DNA of 64,000 nt from positions 17,939,382-18,003,381 of the forward strand of contig JAJEKV010000001.1 in the NCBI GenBank assembly GCA_021234155.1, in the 5' to 3' direction. The DNA comes from Isoetes taiwanensis. Taxonomy: Eukaryota; Streptophyta; Lycopodiopsida; Isoetales; Isoetaceae. The notes beneath the pieces are model-generated. The model searched no databases. It saw only the letters and a program-made list of their open reading frames with translations, and was not told the origin of the DNA. A program made the translations under genes and the position numbers. Positions 11,669 to 22,731 of this stretch are shown here, in pieces. The stretch's first letter is position 1, and every line of letters starts with the position of its first letter.

Positions 11669-14066
11669 TTTGTGTGTTAACCCAAAAAATTTTTGGCCCC
11701 TTCGGGGCCTTAAAAATTGACGAACGAACTACAAAACATTTATATCGTATCGTATCATATGTGTAATATTTGGGCCCAAATTGTAATGATGTCGTAGATA
11801 TGTTTAAACAGGCATTTCTATGATAAAATTTACAATAAGCAAGTAGACTAAAAAATTAAAGTCATTGTGAGGGTGACATTAGAATACAAAGGAAACCTAC
11901 ATGCAAAATGCCAAGAAAAATGCATTTATACTTGGAACGTCCCTATATAGTAGCATTTCATATGCTAAACATCATATGCTAAACATCTGTTTAGGAAATG
12001 GACCCATGAAGAATCTCACATTTGCTTAAATCACTAAATTGAACCAAGTCAAGTCACAACAATACCAACTAAGCAACCACAATCGATAACAACAGAAAGA
12101 AAGAAATGTGCGCCAATGTCATTATTTAGGGTATAACAAGTAAGGACCATAGGCCAACATGTTGTTATGAAATGTAAATTTGTAGATACATGTATTGCCA
12201 ATATATGGCAGCCTGATTAGTGCATTTATAAAGCTTTTGAATACATCATCTCGAATATGCATACACCTCATGGTTTTCCTTGTAAGAGTTAATAGAGCAG
12301 AAGTGCATAAAATGACATCATTCTTTGGCTTCAGTAAGTAGAGCAAGTGAATACAAGGGAAGGAAAAAACAAATTGACCTAGCAAAATAAGTTACACATA
12401 ACAATAACAAAAACAATTATATTTAATGTTCAGTAAGTTGCAGAAGAGGAGAGCTTACCTAAACTGCTGCTTCCATAGCTGAGCTTCATCCCCTGCATCA
12501 TGAAACCTCTACCACTGCCCTTTGATTGCATATGGATATGTGGCACAAAAAACTTTACGAGAATAAGTATGTCTTGGTAGATAATGATGGATTAAAGCAC
12601 ATTGAAAAATCTTGGCTGGCATGTATCACAATTTGCAAATAGGCACAACTAAAAAAAGCACACCATGTAACTGCAGCTACTTTGGCTGAGCATGGTGACA
12701 TTGATTTCTCAATGTGTTGTTGAATACAGATGAGCACCTTCAAAATGTAGGCTTAAACCCGAAAACATGTAATCCTCATTTCTAAAACATTATATCACAA
12801 CAGAGATTTTTTTACCACAATTAACTTAATTTGCTTCCCATTTCTCTGTAGCTTATTTCCCCAAGCATAGACATGTTCCACAGTGTTTCATATGGCAATA
12901 TATGAAGAGAGAGCTTGTGTTCTGGACTTATGAGTGAGTTTTTCCTTGTGACAAGAACATTAGCATTTCAAGCCAATAACACTAGCATTACGGGAATCCT
13001 ATCTCTTTTCTAACTTGTTGGAGTTTATTCCATCCACACCTACATATCATAGCATCTCTCCACAGTTCACAATGTCTAATGATAAAATTAGTTTGACATA
13101 CACATTTATGAATTTTCCTTCACACCCGATTCAACAATGGTTGCACTATGCAGTCGATTATAAGAAAAGGAAGACCACAGTCATATCCCACCGTAATGCC
13201 CTACTTCGAGGCGATTTATTAACCCTGTTGCTCCATGGAGCGGGGATTTAGCTCTTGCTCGCATTTTTCCAAAGCCACGCTCCCGCTTCTCATCACAGCA
13301 ATTTCTTCATCGCATACTCTCTCTTTTCTTCTTAGATCTTCAATTCCAATCGGTCTCGAGAGATCTGCCCAAACTATTCCAAATGGTTTGTTGAATTCGT
13401 TTTTCGATTTCTCTCAATCCTTTTACCCATACGCCATAGTTGGTCTCCTTGAACTTGAAAGCCTTACACATCTTGCGGCAATTCGCCATATCATTTAAAG
13501 CATCCATATTCGCTAGGCTTTTTTACTTTTGGATCACAGACCGCCATAGCTTTACCTTGTTTTACCAACGGAATAGCCCAATCTACAATATTTGGAGGAT
13601 GATAATGTACGTCAATAGCATTTCTTCCACTCATAATCTCAAGCAGAAGAATTCCAAAACTAAATACATCTGTTTTTGTGCTCAAATGACTAGGAGTAAC
13701 ATAACACGGATCTAAATAACCCATTGTTCCGGCTTAGTCCATGCGGAGGCACCCACTTGTTGCTATTTCGATTCACTGCACACAAATCCGACCCAATCAG
13801 GCTATTCCAGCTAAAAAATCACCCTAAAACACCCTTGATGGAAGAGCATAAGAACCCTAAAGCATTAGCTCTCGAGCTTTGCATGCCACAAATCAGATTT
13901 CATCTTATTTTTAATGGGTTAAACCATTGGCTAAGTGCCATAAAAAATAAGGAAAGCGTATGCACACTCTAGATGTACGCATTAGTACATCCACACGAAT
14001 ACATCATGAAATCATAGCAAAACCATATAAAAAAGAGTATAAAAATACAACAGGAACCCCCTGTTA
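11669..14066. other. ~2.4-kb inserted segment splitting the phosphatase gene
   Basis: The phosphatase domain stops at the MITE and resumes near 14,067-14,115, so everything between is foreign to that gene unless part was an intron. It begins with a GC palindrome (GGCCCCTTCGGGGCC, ~11,694), is mostly AT-rich and carries a receptor-kinase fragment on the opposite strand. It ends with a short hairpin (AACAGG/CCTGTT) followed by TTATTATGCTAC. A similar 3' end occurs at 19,050-19,085. A Helitron-like gene-capture element is one explanation. A large intron containing old insertions is another. Confidence 0.4.
13340..13736 (-). pseudogene. Receptor-like Ser/Thr kinase fragment
   Basis: The minus strand from 13,736 reads AGTMGYLDPCYVTPSHLSTK, then TDVFSFGILLLEIMSGRNAI and IVDWAIPLVKQGK. 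These are kinase subdomains VIII-X, the activation-segment end and the helix-F Asp, of a plant receptor-like cytoplasmic kinase. It looks closest to the small Arabidopsis group typified by At3g51990 and At5g23170 (recalled, not searched). An in-frame stop lies immediately upstream, the ATP-binding lobe is absent, and a frameshift near 13,500 leads into a weakly similar tail ending at 13,340. It is a non-functional captured or inserted fragment. Confidence 0.75.
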
Positions 14067-14085
14067 TTATGCTACATATTCAAAT
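14044..14085. repeat. Repeat terminus with hairpin, copy A
   Basis: About 42 bp (AAAAATACAACAGGAACCCC then TTATTATGCTACATATT) matches 19,050-19,090 at roughly 35 positions by eye. The hairpin followed about 10 bases later by CTAC/CTAG resembles a Helitron 3' end (CTRR), although the following base is A and not the expected T. Confidence 0.4.
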
Positions 14086-14745
14086 GGCCTATTCATAGTG
14101 CAAATCCAGTTTTCATGAAGCCACTGCATAAAGTCTATGAAGCTTTCCCACAGTATGGGAAGAATGTAATTCTTGCAGATGATTCAGTATACAAGACTTT
14201 TTTGTCTCCACCATTCACTTCCATCATGGTGCCTACTTTTGTGAATGATGAGAATGATAATATTTTGAATAGTTACTTGCTTCCAATATTTCGAAAGATT
14301 GCAGAGGTTGAAGATATGACTGATGTGCTGAAAAGAGAAACTCGGGCAGAAGCATACACAAGAATGTCCCTTGGTAATCTTGATGCACTATCTGAATTTG
14401 ACATTGGTCAAGATCAGAAGCTGTTAGTCAAAACATATTGCAAGGGTCAGATGGAATGGTTAGTGGAAAATCATGGTCATATTTTCAGTTCTGATCAGTT
14501 GGTTCAGCTGCAGAAACATTTGACAGGTTGAAGTGTACTTGTTTATTTCCATTTTGTACATATGCCTCAATTTTGGACAATAGAGGCAATACTATATGAG
14601 TGCAGAAATGCCTCAATTTTGTATACTCAATGATATGAATGCAGATATGTGTTTGTGTATATTTGTCCAATTGTTTGTACTGTTCTTTCAAACAGTTTCA
14701 GTCTCAAATTACAATGTATGATGTTTGTGAATGCTTACAATACCT

Positions 14746-17700
14746 TCATAATGTGAAGGCAGGTGGAAGACTACTCATAATGTGTTGGTAAGTGTCTTCT
14801 GCCATGATAAACAAATTTGGATGATCTGCATTTGCAATCATATGAAACTTAGAAAGTCTGACAAGATGGCTATATACACTGGCCACTGGCATGTCTTGCA
14901 ACAGTTCAAAAGTTAGACCACCATCAATCTGCTTATAGTAGTGTCCTGTCACAATAACTTCTTCAATCCCAAAAACATTTCCCCATTCATCCTTATAATC
15001 TTCTAGCAAAGTAGTCTTTGCTTCAGTGCATTTTAGTACATAGAAATCTACCCCTTCATCATTCCCTTCTTCAGCATTTACAGCAAAATTGTCACCAACT
15101 TCTATCATGGAACTCATTAGACCATCTTCATCCTCCTCTTCTTCTTCCTCACCATCATACTCGGCTTCATCTTGCAGATCAGTGCCATCACCTATACTCT
15201 TAGGCTCTTTCAACTTCAGCTCAATCTTTTCCCAATCACCTATTCGACTCATACTGATGCATTTATCCCACTTAAATTGAATGCAGTAGTTAAAGTATGG
15301 CATTCAAATCTGTCTGATCTTTGAAGACTCAATCTCCCAGAAATACCTGTAACAATATGAACCGTAAGTGCTTGAAGTGCTTTACACCCAAATTTCATGA
15401 CAATCAAGAAACTTGCAAATACCTTTCAAAGAATGATGAATTACAAAAAAGGCACAGTGGCAGTTCCTTTTAAAGTGAGGCATGAGAATATCTATGATCT
15501 ATCTATATTTGAAGACTCTACATCATAGAAATACATGTAACAATAAGTGCTGTAAGTGCTTAGGTGCGTACAGTGTTTGACAACCAGAATTCATAACAGG
15601 CAAGAAAGTTAGCAAGTTTCTAATAAAGTAGAATTGCAAGTAAAGATAGAATTTACCTTTTGATGTCAGTATCAGATGGATGATTTTGAAAGTACCATTG
15701 GAGAAATGCAACCACCTCCTTTGCACATTGTAATTTCCAGCCACTATACTTCATTTGCTCTTGAGTTAATATCCTTTTTATAACTGCTCCAGCACCATCA
15801 TGCTCACCTTTGCCATGTGAACTAGCAAAAAAATTCCATAGAAGCTCCTTTCCCATTCTCCCATAAAACCTACCAAGAAAGTGGAAAGGTCTCGAAGACT
15901 TGAACTGTGCAGAACATCCATCACTCCAAAACACATGTTTCTTATATTCAACTCCGATACTTGCCAGCCAATCAGCATGCATTTGTAGACAATGTTGGAC
16001 ATATTCTGTGTCATGTGTTTTGTCATCACTAATATAGAAATGAGTTTCCTTGACAATACCTTTGAGAGTTTGTTTCCTTCTCTCTTTGGCTGAGTCCTTT
16101 TTCTTCTTGCATTTCTCTTCCTCTTTCTTTTTTCTTTCTTCTTCTTCTTCTTCTTCTTTCCTTATCCTTCTGTAAGTTATATGCACTAGAATTGACACCT
16201 GGTCAGTATGCCAATGACAAGATTGAGCTTCCTGTTGGATCTTAAATCCATAATTTTCAGCAAAATCTATAACAGAAACAATGGTATCATCTTGAAGTGT
16301 TTCCAAGCATTTCCTGAATTCCTTGGCTTGCCAATGAGCTCTATAATTATGTGGCACAAAAGATTTCATTGTCTTTGTTGCATGCTCATTAAATTCAAAA
16401 GGACTACCAGATTTGTAGGCCAATCTTGTAACCTTTGCAGGTTTCTTAGATGACTTCAAGGTATTCTTTCTTTGGACTTCTTGCTGCCATGTTAAAGTCA
16501 ATTGATCAGCTCATAATATGGAAGTATACTTGAATCATGCTTTTAGTAGTTACTAAATGCACTTTCCAATATAATTCAAAAGTCATTACCTTTTCAAATA
16601 CTTTCCAATTCACAATAACAGTATTCTTCTTATTCCTCTCTTTAGGACATGTTGGTAACCTGCAATACATTATAGCAAACTATTCAAATACAAAATAACA
16701 TTACAGATTGAAACAAATGAAACCATGTACTCACTTCTTTAAGCCACACTTTATACAATTTTGCATCAGACATGCATGTTTATGCCACTCATCACTCTCA
16801 TCCTTTTGGCAGACCACCATTCTCCAATAGTCACTACTTGATTTGATAGCGTTCTCCTTGGCCATGCAGATCCCACCTGGTCCACATACTTTGCACTTAC
16901 ATGTACAATTTTTATGAACACCATGTGGATCTGTCCTCATATTGTTGATGGCCTGCCTTGCAAATTCAAGATGCAAATGGTATTGGCAACAACAAGTCTC
17001 CCTTTCTTGAAGTTTTCTTACATAGCTTGGCTTCAGTTTCTCAAAAGCCTGCTGGGGCATCTTTATATTAGGATGTTCCTTCTTGAAAACAAGGTACAAT
17101 TGAACCTGAACACAATGGCAGTCATAAATTTAATTATTTAAACACATAGAGAATGAAAACATTAGTGCATAACATGGTAAATTTCTGGCTGAAACTAATT
17201 ACCTGTGTCATTTCCAGCAAATGAATAGGATGATCAATTTTCTCACCATTTTCAGTCAAATGCTTCCTCACATGCTTCTTGTAAGGAGAAACTCTAGTAT
17301 TCTCATCCCAGAACTTCCTCACAATGGCTATTTCTTCGGGTGAGAATGCATCCTTTCTTTTCTTTCTTTCAAACATTGACAGGACGGCCCGGCGGACTCT
17401 GCAAGTACACGTCTTCTAAATGCCATGGCAATACTTTTTCTTGGAACAGATAGAACCCTTGAAAGATGAGATTGATTAATCCCTCCCGTTGAAGATGCTG
17501 ACGCCATTTGAAGGGTGCTTTTTCTTGCTTGCAGGACATCAGTTGTTCTTATCATTTTTTGTGATTGCATTGTGTCTCTAACATTCACAAACATGCTTTT
17601 CATTACTGACCAAATCCACGGGATCTGGTACATCTGCTTGCATAGGCAAATGCTTGTTTCTTTTGAAAAGTCTTTGAAGAACTCTCCCTTTGTCCAAATC

Positions 17701-18016
17701 CTCAGAAACGTTCCTCACAATATGATTAAAAGAATCATCTAGCTCTTTTGAGAGTTCTTGCAATCTTCTTTGACTAAGCCATCCTCTTCTCTTCTTATCA
17801 TTTGGTGGTGGTGTTTTCCTTTTCCCTTTCTTTCATTCTCTTTCGATTCTCTTTTCCTCCGGCTTCAAATTCCGGATAAATTTGCCTATTGTGATCATCG
17901 ATGCTTTCGAAATTGGCAGTAACATGATAGTTTAGAGAATTGGAATTGGGATTGGGATTGGGATTTTGATTGGAATGGGAATTGGAATTGAGAATTGGCC
18001 GTGAGCTCTCAGCCAT
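14746..18016 (-). pseudogene. Uncharacterised transposon-like DDE-type gene, decayed
   Basis: The candidate start at 18,016 leads into an Asn/Pro/Ser-rich N-terminus. Then come LSRVLSVPRKSIAMAFRRRV (HTH-like), VSPYKKHVRKHL and HPIHLLEMTQ (17,376-17,200), and a block with F(K)KEHPNIKMPQQAFEKLKP and many Cys/His (17,099-16,731). Next is a short exon (16,665-16,595) and a core with ATKTMKSFVPHNYRAHWQAK, VIDFAENY, QSCHWHTDQVSILVH, WSDGCSAQFKSS and HGKGEHDGAGAVIKR (16,501-15,653). The C-terminal acidic piece contains YSHLVRLSKFHM (15,303-14,746). The spaced acidic residues resemble a DDE/RNase H-like transposase layout. Similar proteins of unknown function are widespread in animals and some plants, as I recall. 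Introns have GT-AG ends. Frameshifts near 17,825, 17,600 and 17,390, and a stop in the 15,320 region, show it is no longer intact. It converges on the RING/FCP1-like gene. Confidence 0.6.
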
Positions 18017-18524
18017 GACAACAGAGCTTGGGAATAATGACAATCCAAGAAAGAAAACTTTCCTCCAGAATCCCGCCATCCAGAGATCCCGCCATCCAGA
18101 GATCCCGCCAAACATGACAATTGCTCTAGCAATTCGTGAACACATCCATGTCATCGATCCCCCTCACTCCGGAACATGCATACTATTTCTGGAGTAACAA
18201 CCCCCCGAGGTCGTTGAGAAAAAATTCATCGAGCATGCACCACCTAAAGCACCTAAAGCACTTGTCCGGAAGGTGCTTTTTGGGTAGCAGAACCATATTT
18301 ACACCCTTCTTCTGCTTACGGTGGCCATAAGATCCAGGAACCATTATTACTCGAAGTTTTGTCTCTTGGCTGGAATAGACTCACAACTTTCCTTCTATAT
18401 CTTCGTTGGCCAAGTGCCATTATATCTGTTGTATCGCAACAGAGCCACAGAGCAAGGAATAGAAAAGCAAAACAAGGGTTTAGAAGCAAAGACGGATCAA
18501 CATTCTGAGTTGGAGCCCCATAAT

Positions 18525-18800
18525 AACGCTACTTGAGGTAGAATCAAAACCAGAGCTCTGGTACCTACCAACTCCAGCATTTGATTGGCTATAAGGATCG
18601 TAAGAAGCCCCTGTTCCAGCATTTGACTTCTTATACTCACTGTAAGGATCATATGTGCCACCACCTCCCATGGCTCTTTCCTTTTACAAATGCTTCTGCC
18701 TTTCCCTTTCCTTAACCTTAGGCAGATTACGAAGAACCTCTTCCAGTTCCGAGGATGAAGCCCTTACAGCAGCAAAATTCTTTGCAATATCCATAGGCAA
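18525..18800 (-). pseudogene. Gly/Tyr-rich repeat protein remnant, unknown
   Basis: The minus strand encodes a helical segment (MDIAKNFAAVRASSSELEEV ... LPKVKERERQKH), a stop, then GGGGTYDPYSEY and ASYDPYSQSNAG, a twice-repeated YDPYS motif. The reading frame is continuous except for the TAA at about 18,682. It resembles the C-terminal end of a real protein, but I do not recognise the family. It could be a gene fragment picked up by a transposon. Confidence 0.35.
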
Positions 18801-19049
18801 AATAAAACACGAGGACGAAGGAAACTCGAGCTCCTGAAGCGGCAGTGCCGGTTAGCCAGTTTGCACACGGCTGCCTAGCAACACTGGGTCCGTTTTTTTT
18901 GTAGAATCCGGTTAGCCGGCATTTACAGGCAGCAGCCAGTTTTTAGCAGTCATCAGCATATGCTAGGTATATGCCAGCATATACTTGAATATGCACACAT
19001 ACCCACATAAACGAGGGTTTGCCCCCCTAGGGGCAACCCAAAAACTTAC

Positions 19050-19090
19050 AAAAATACAAAGGGAACCCCTTCTTATTACACTAGATATTA
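19050..19090. repeat. Repeat terminus with hairpin, copy B
   Basis: AAAAATACAAAGGGAACCCC then TTCTTATTACACTAG matches 14,044-14,085. Here the last four bases are CTAG, the canonical Helitron terminus, 10 bases after a GGGGAACCCC-type hairpin. Just upstream is another GC palindrome (GCCCCCCTAGGGGC). Confidence 0.4.
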
Positions 19091-19099
19091 TAAGCACCT

Positions 19100-22000
19100 T
19101 CTTTGTTTCAAAGAAACGTATAAATAGTTATAGTGTTTCGATCCATGGTGATTAAATATCACAAGGTCTAGATTTGTCATTCTTAAAGTTCTACAATTTG
19201 TAGAATATGTAGCAAGATGGAGCGTCCTAAAGCAGATGCTTGAGCAGTCGTCAGGCAGATGTTTCTTAAAGAAAAGAAAGTGTATGATGTAAAAAGTAGT
19301 ATCTACTATCTTAATCGTTTCAACATGTAATTGCTTGCAATGCCTATAACTATGAAGTTTTTTCCTACGTGTTTTCTTCCTACACATAGTGATGATAGAC
19401 ATTTGCGAGCGTCCAAAAAGTGATTATACTATACTTGGTTTATGCTTATAGATCATGTTTCATCCAAGAAAGTGCTCTATTACTTTCTGAATTTTACTTT
19501 GAATCCATAGACATCAATCCATTATAATGGTTGGGCCTTATTTTGTGCTGGTTTAAAAATTGCCCCTACTTCCATAGGTGAATTTGCTCTTTTTATTCAG
19601 TTTCTTTCCCTAACAATGTCATTGTCTCTTTAGGGTTGTTCTCTTCTCTAATATTTTGTGTGCTAGTGCTGGACCTTCTAGTTCATTTTCAAAGTCAATA
19701 AAGAATTTATTATTGATTGTTATGCCACGTTTCTCCATGCCCCAGTCAATTTGTATTTTATAAGAACCGTGCTCTAGTAAGCTAGGATAGAACTGACCAT
19801 CCCTACTAGATAGAGACTTTGTAAGATACAAATATTTTGCGTCGTCTTAGTTGCACCATCTGTGGTCCACGTCTCAACTTCTTTCGTTGAAAGCATCCAA
19901 ACTGTCTCAGACCTTATCAAGACCATTAAAATTTGAATTGAATTTACTAGCACCTTAGGAACAGCGGATTGCTAATGTTCTCCATTGGGTTTCTGTTCTA
20001 TAATATTACTTCCTTATCTAACAATGCCACCCATCCAAAGCTGTCCTATTAATTATGGATGTGCTGGATCTTCAATGTTATATTGCCTAATGTCTCCACG
20101 AAGCCAATTTATAAAGTAGGGAAAGATCAGTCAAATGATATAAGGATGTATATAATAAGTGCTAACATTTTTGGTAAAATCTAGTTTGACCTACATAAAG
20201 AAACAGTTACTGGTTAATCTAAAGAGCTACCTCTTGATATTTATAAATAAGAGTTATGAACCTTGAATTTTGTAGTGCCCTATTTACCATGGATATGAAC
20301 TTGCCAGGCAGAATGCCCAATGAGAATTTGCACAAATATATTGTTTCGCAAGTCATGTATGGAAAATTTATATTCATGGTAAAAAAAAAGAAGAATCCGT
20401 AGTAATTTAAAAAGAAAGCGTAACACATTTTGACAAGGAAGCAATCCTTTCATTTTAGTTGGTTTCGGTAATTTTTTTTCTTGGGCTCTGTAGAACATAA
20501 TAAATAGGTGTGGTGGCCATTATATGAAATGACATCATGCTGGTGACTACAACCCTTTATTCAAATGGATAGAGTTCTATCACAAAATTCGATACAGTTA
20601 AGCATGATTAAAAATAATATCTGCAAGAATAGCCATTAATCAAGGTGGTCTATATAAACAAACCAGCCCTTAAGGCCCAAACTCACCACCCAACTGTGTT
20701 ATTCGAGCAAAAGACTTCTAGAGAAAGAACTTAATTTTGGAAATAAAGTGAGGAAAGCGTATTCAAGGAGACACTAGGGATTGCTTGAGGTGTCTGGTAG
20801 GTACACTTTTTATCCTATAATTTAATTTCAGGGTCAAATTTACCCTATGTACCACTCTACTATATCTTTAGCTTCGTTCAGTTCACTTTAATTCCCTCTC
20901 ATACTTGGATCAAACCTTCATTCAGAGCTTGTTATAACATATTTTGGTTCGATTCAGATCGTGGTCGCTAGAAGCAATATTGAGATGGTATTGCTTCCTT
21001 ACTTGAATGAGATCTTCATTTGGCACTAGGAATAGGAAGATAAGCCCAAAAGCACCACGAAGCCCAAAAGAGAAAGAATGCGGGATGTGTTAAGGAGTCT
21101 CGAGGCCAACGTATAGATGGTGGGCAAGTGGTATTCCAACATGAGAGCCCACCAAATGAAAATTGGGTCATGGTAGTGTAATGAGGAATGGTAACAAGAG
21201 GGGCAAGAGTAGGAATTGGAGGCAATGCTATTTTCACGATATGAGGAAATCCGCACTTTGCAAAGTTTGGAGTAAGAAAATGGAAAATTGAGCTTCAATT
21301 TCTCCGAGAACATGGCGACGCATTGGCCAACATAGGACATGCTATGTTACCAATGTTGTCAGCCTCTGACTAGATAAAGTTACATGGTATAATAGATGGT
21401 GTAGTTCTTTTAAGCACAATAGTAGGCCCCGATATAAAGATATTAGTTTGATTTATTAACTATATTCTACTCTACTGTAACAATTATAGACTCAATTCGA
21501 TGATTATAAGATCTGATTGATTCCTTGGAATCAATCTTTAGCGATTGATTCCAAGGATAGAGCCCTGGCGTTACATATTATTGAACTTCCAAAAATAGAT
21601 GGGGTGGCCGTCAAAGAGGAGGCTAAGGGGTCCTTTACTTCTACTATGCATGTACAGAAGGGTGGAGTTGTTGCCATCTACCGAGTAGGCAGGATACATA
21701 AGAACAACTATGTCATATCTTAGTCCAACGTGGCTAGCCATCTTCTTATCTTGCAACGTGGTTGTAATCCACGTGGATTCCCTTACTCAATTTAGAAAGA
21801 TCTGACATTATAATAGCTAGCCCAAAAGAGTTTTGAGTTAACCAAAGTAAGTAAAGCAGACTTATCACAAAAGCAGGAGGTGTACAGAGGGGGTCGAGCA
21901 GTTATTCTTGACCATCCACCTATTGATCCTTGCTTGGTTATTAAGTCATTTTCGGGCATAGTAATTCTGGACTACATGGCATGTTTGGCCTCAGGGCTAT

Positions 22001-22700
22001 TTATTTCTTTTATGATTTCTTTGGTTCATATAATGGCCTTGTTTATTTATTTGTTTGTTTGTTAGTTTGCTTCTTGTTTATTTTGGGCTTAGGTTCTTTC
22101 TCTTTTTTGTGCTCAGAAAGGAAAGGGTGTTTTTGCTTACAAGAAAAGCAGACACTATCTACAACCAGAGGTAGACGTAAAAGAACTTCCTAGGAAGGAA
22201 TAAAATCTTGGGTCTTGATCAGAGGAGGAGTTAAAGAGGGAAAAAAATATAGGGTGTTCAACAAGTCAAGAATAGAAGGCTATAACAGAGGCATTCAGAA
22301 GAACCATGAATCACGATCAAATGAGATCTGAACTGCTCTAAACCGCATGCAGAGTTCAAAAACGAGTTGAATTTCATATTGGCCCGGAGAAACCATAGGT
22401 CTGGAATAATCATCATATCCATTCCATTCTGTTTCATTCCGGCAGCGCATCCACAGACGTTTTTAATAGCGCATCCACAAGTGTTTTTAGAAGTAAGAAC
22501 CGAAAAAAGAATGCCACAACCTGATGTCTTAATCTACAGCGACTCAACCTCTGCCAAGAACTATGTAGCCACCAAAACTGCAAGAACGAGAATATAAAAA
22601 ATTTACGAACCATGGACAATATAAAAAATTTACGAACCCCGTGCCTTTTTTCTTAAACCCTTTTGATTTTTTGGCTTTTTTGTCCCACACAAAAATCTGC
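19100..22700. other. 3.6-kb stretch with no recognised gene
   Basis: Only short frames without family resemblance were seen. At 20,648-20,660 the sequence GGTCTATATAAACAAACC followed by a C/A-rich stretch looks like a TATA-box core promoter, but no gene follows it. At 21,517-21,556 the motif GATTGATTCC appears three times, two of them as a near-palindrome. Nothing else is supported. Confidence 0.5.
20650..20660 (+). promoter_or_regulatory. TATA-box-like promoter remnant
   Basis: CTATATAAACA matches a plant TATA box and is followed by a pyrimidine/CA-rich leader-like stretch (CCCAAACTCACCACCC). No coding region follows within 1 kb, so it may be a promoter whose gene has decayed, or a chance match. 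Confidence 0.25.
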
Positions 22701-22731
22701 CCTGTTCGGAACACGGTGTGAGAGAGCAGCT

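Larger units (their letters stand above)
9329..14531 (+). pseudogene. RING / FCP1-like (NLI-type) phosphatase gene, broken
   Basis: Parts in order: a coiled coil (9,329-9,709), a RING-like cluster (CTAC ... CQHEYHLMC ... CLKC, 9,800-9,930), a Lys/Arg-rich stretch (10,290-10,440), two short exons of similar pattern ending in LTSR and LTTR (10,640-10,867), and an FCP1/NLI-interacting-factor phosphatase domain. The phosphatase is split: KKLLILDLNSVLV to FVFVWD (10,946-11,284), then KPLHKVYEAFPQYGKN to the TGA stop (14,115-14,531). The normal DxDx(T/V) site reads DLNSV, so the second Asp is Asn; related plant proteins with DLNG are known. Introns at 10,699-10,782 and 10,865-10,945 have GT-AG ends and matching phase. 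Lesions: frameshifts near 9,680 and 10,305, in-frame TGA at 9,841, TAA at 10,632, a MITE at 11,285 and a larger insert after it. No function is likely now. Together with the convergent gene it may have formed one transposon. Confidence 0.65.

Noticed and set aside
16128-16165. TTC microsatellite as an independent repeat
   Set aside because: It encodes the Glu/Lys run of the minus-strand DDE-like gene and is adequately explained as coding low complexity.
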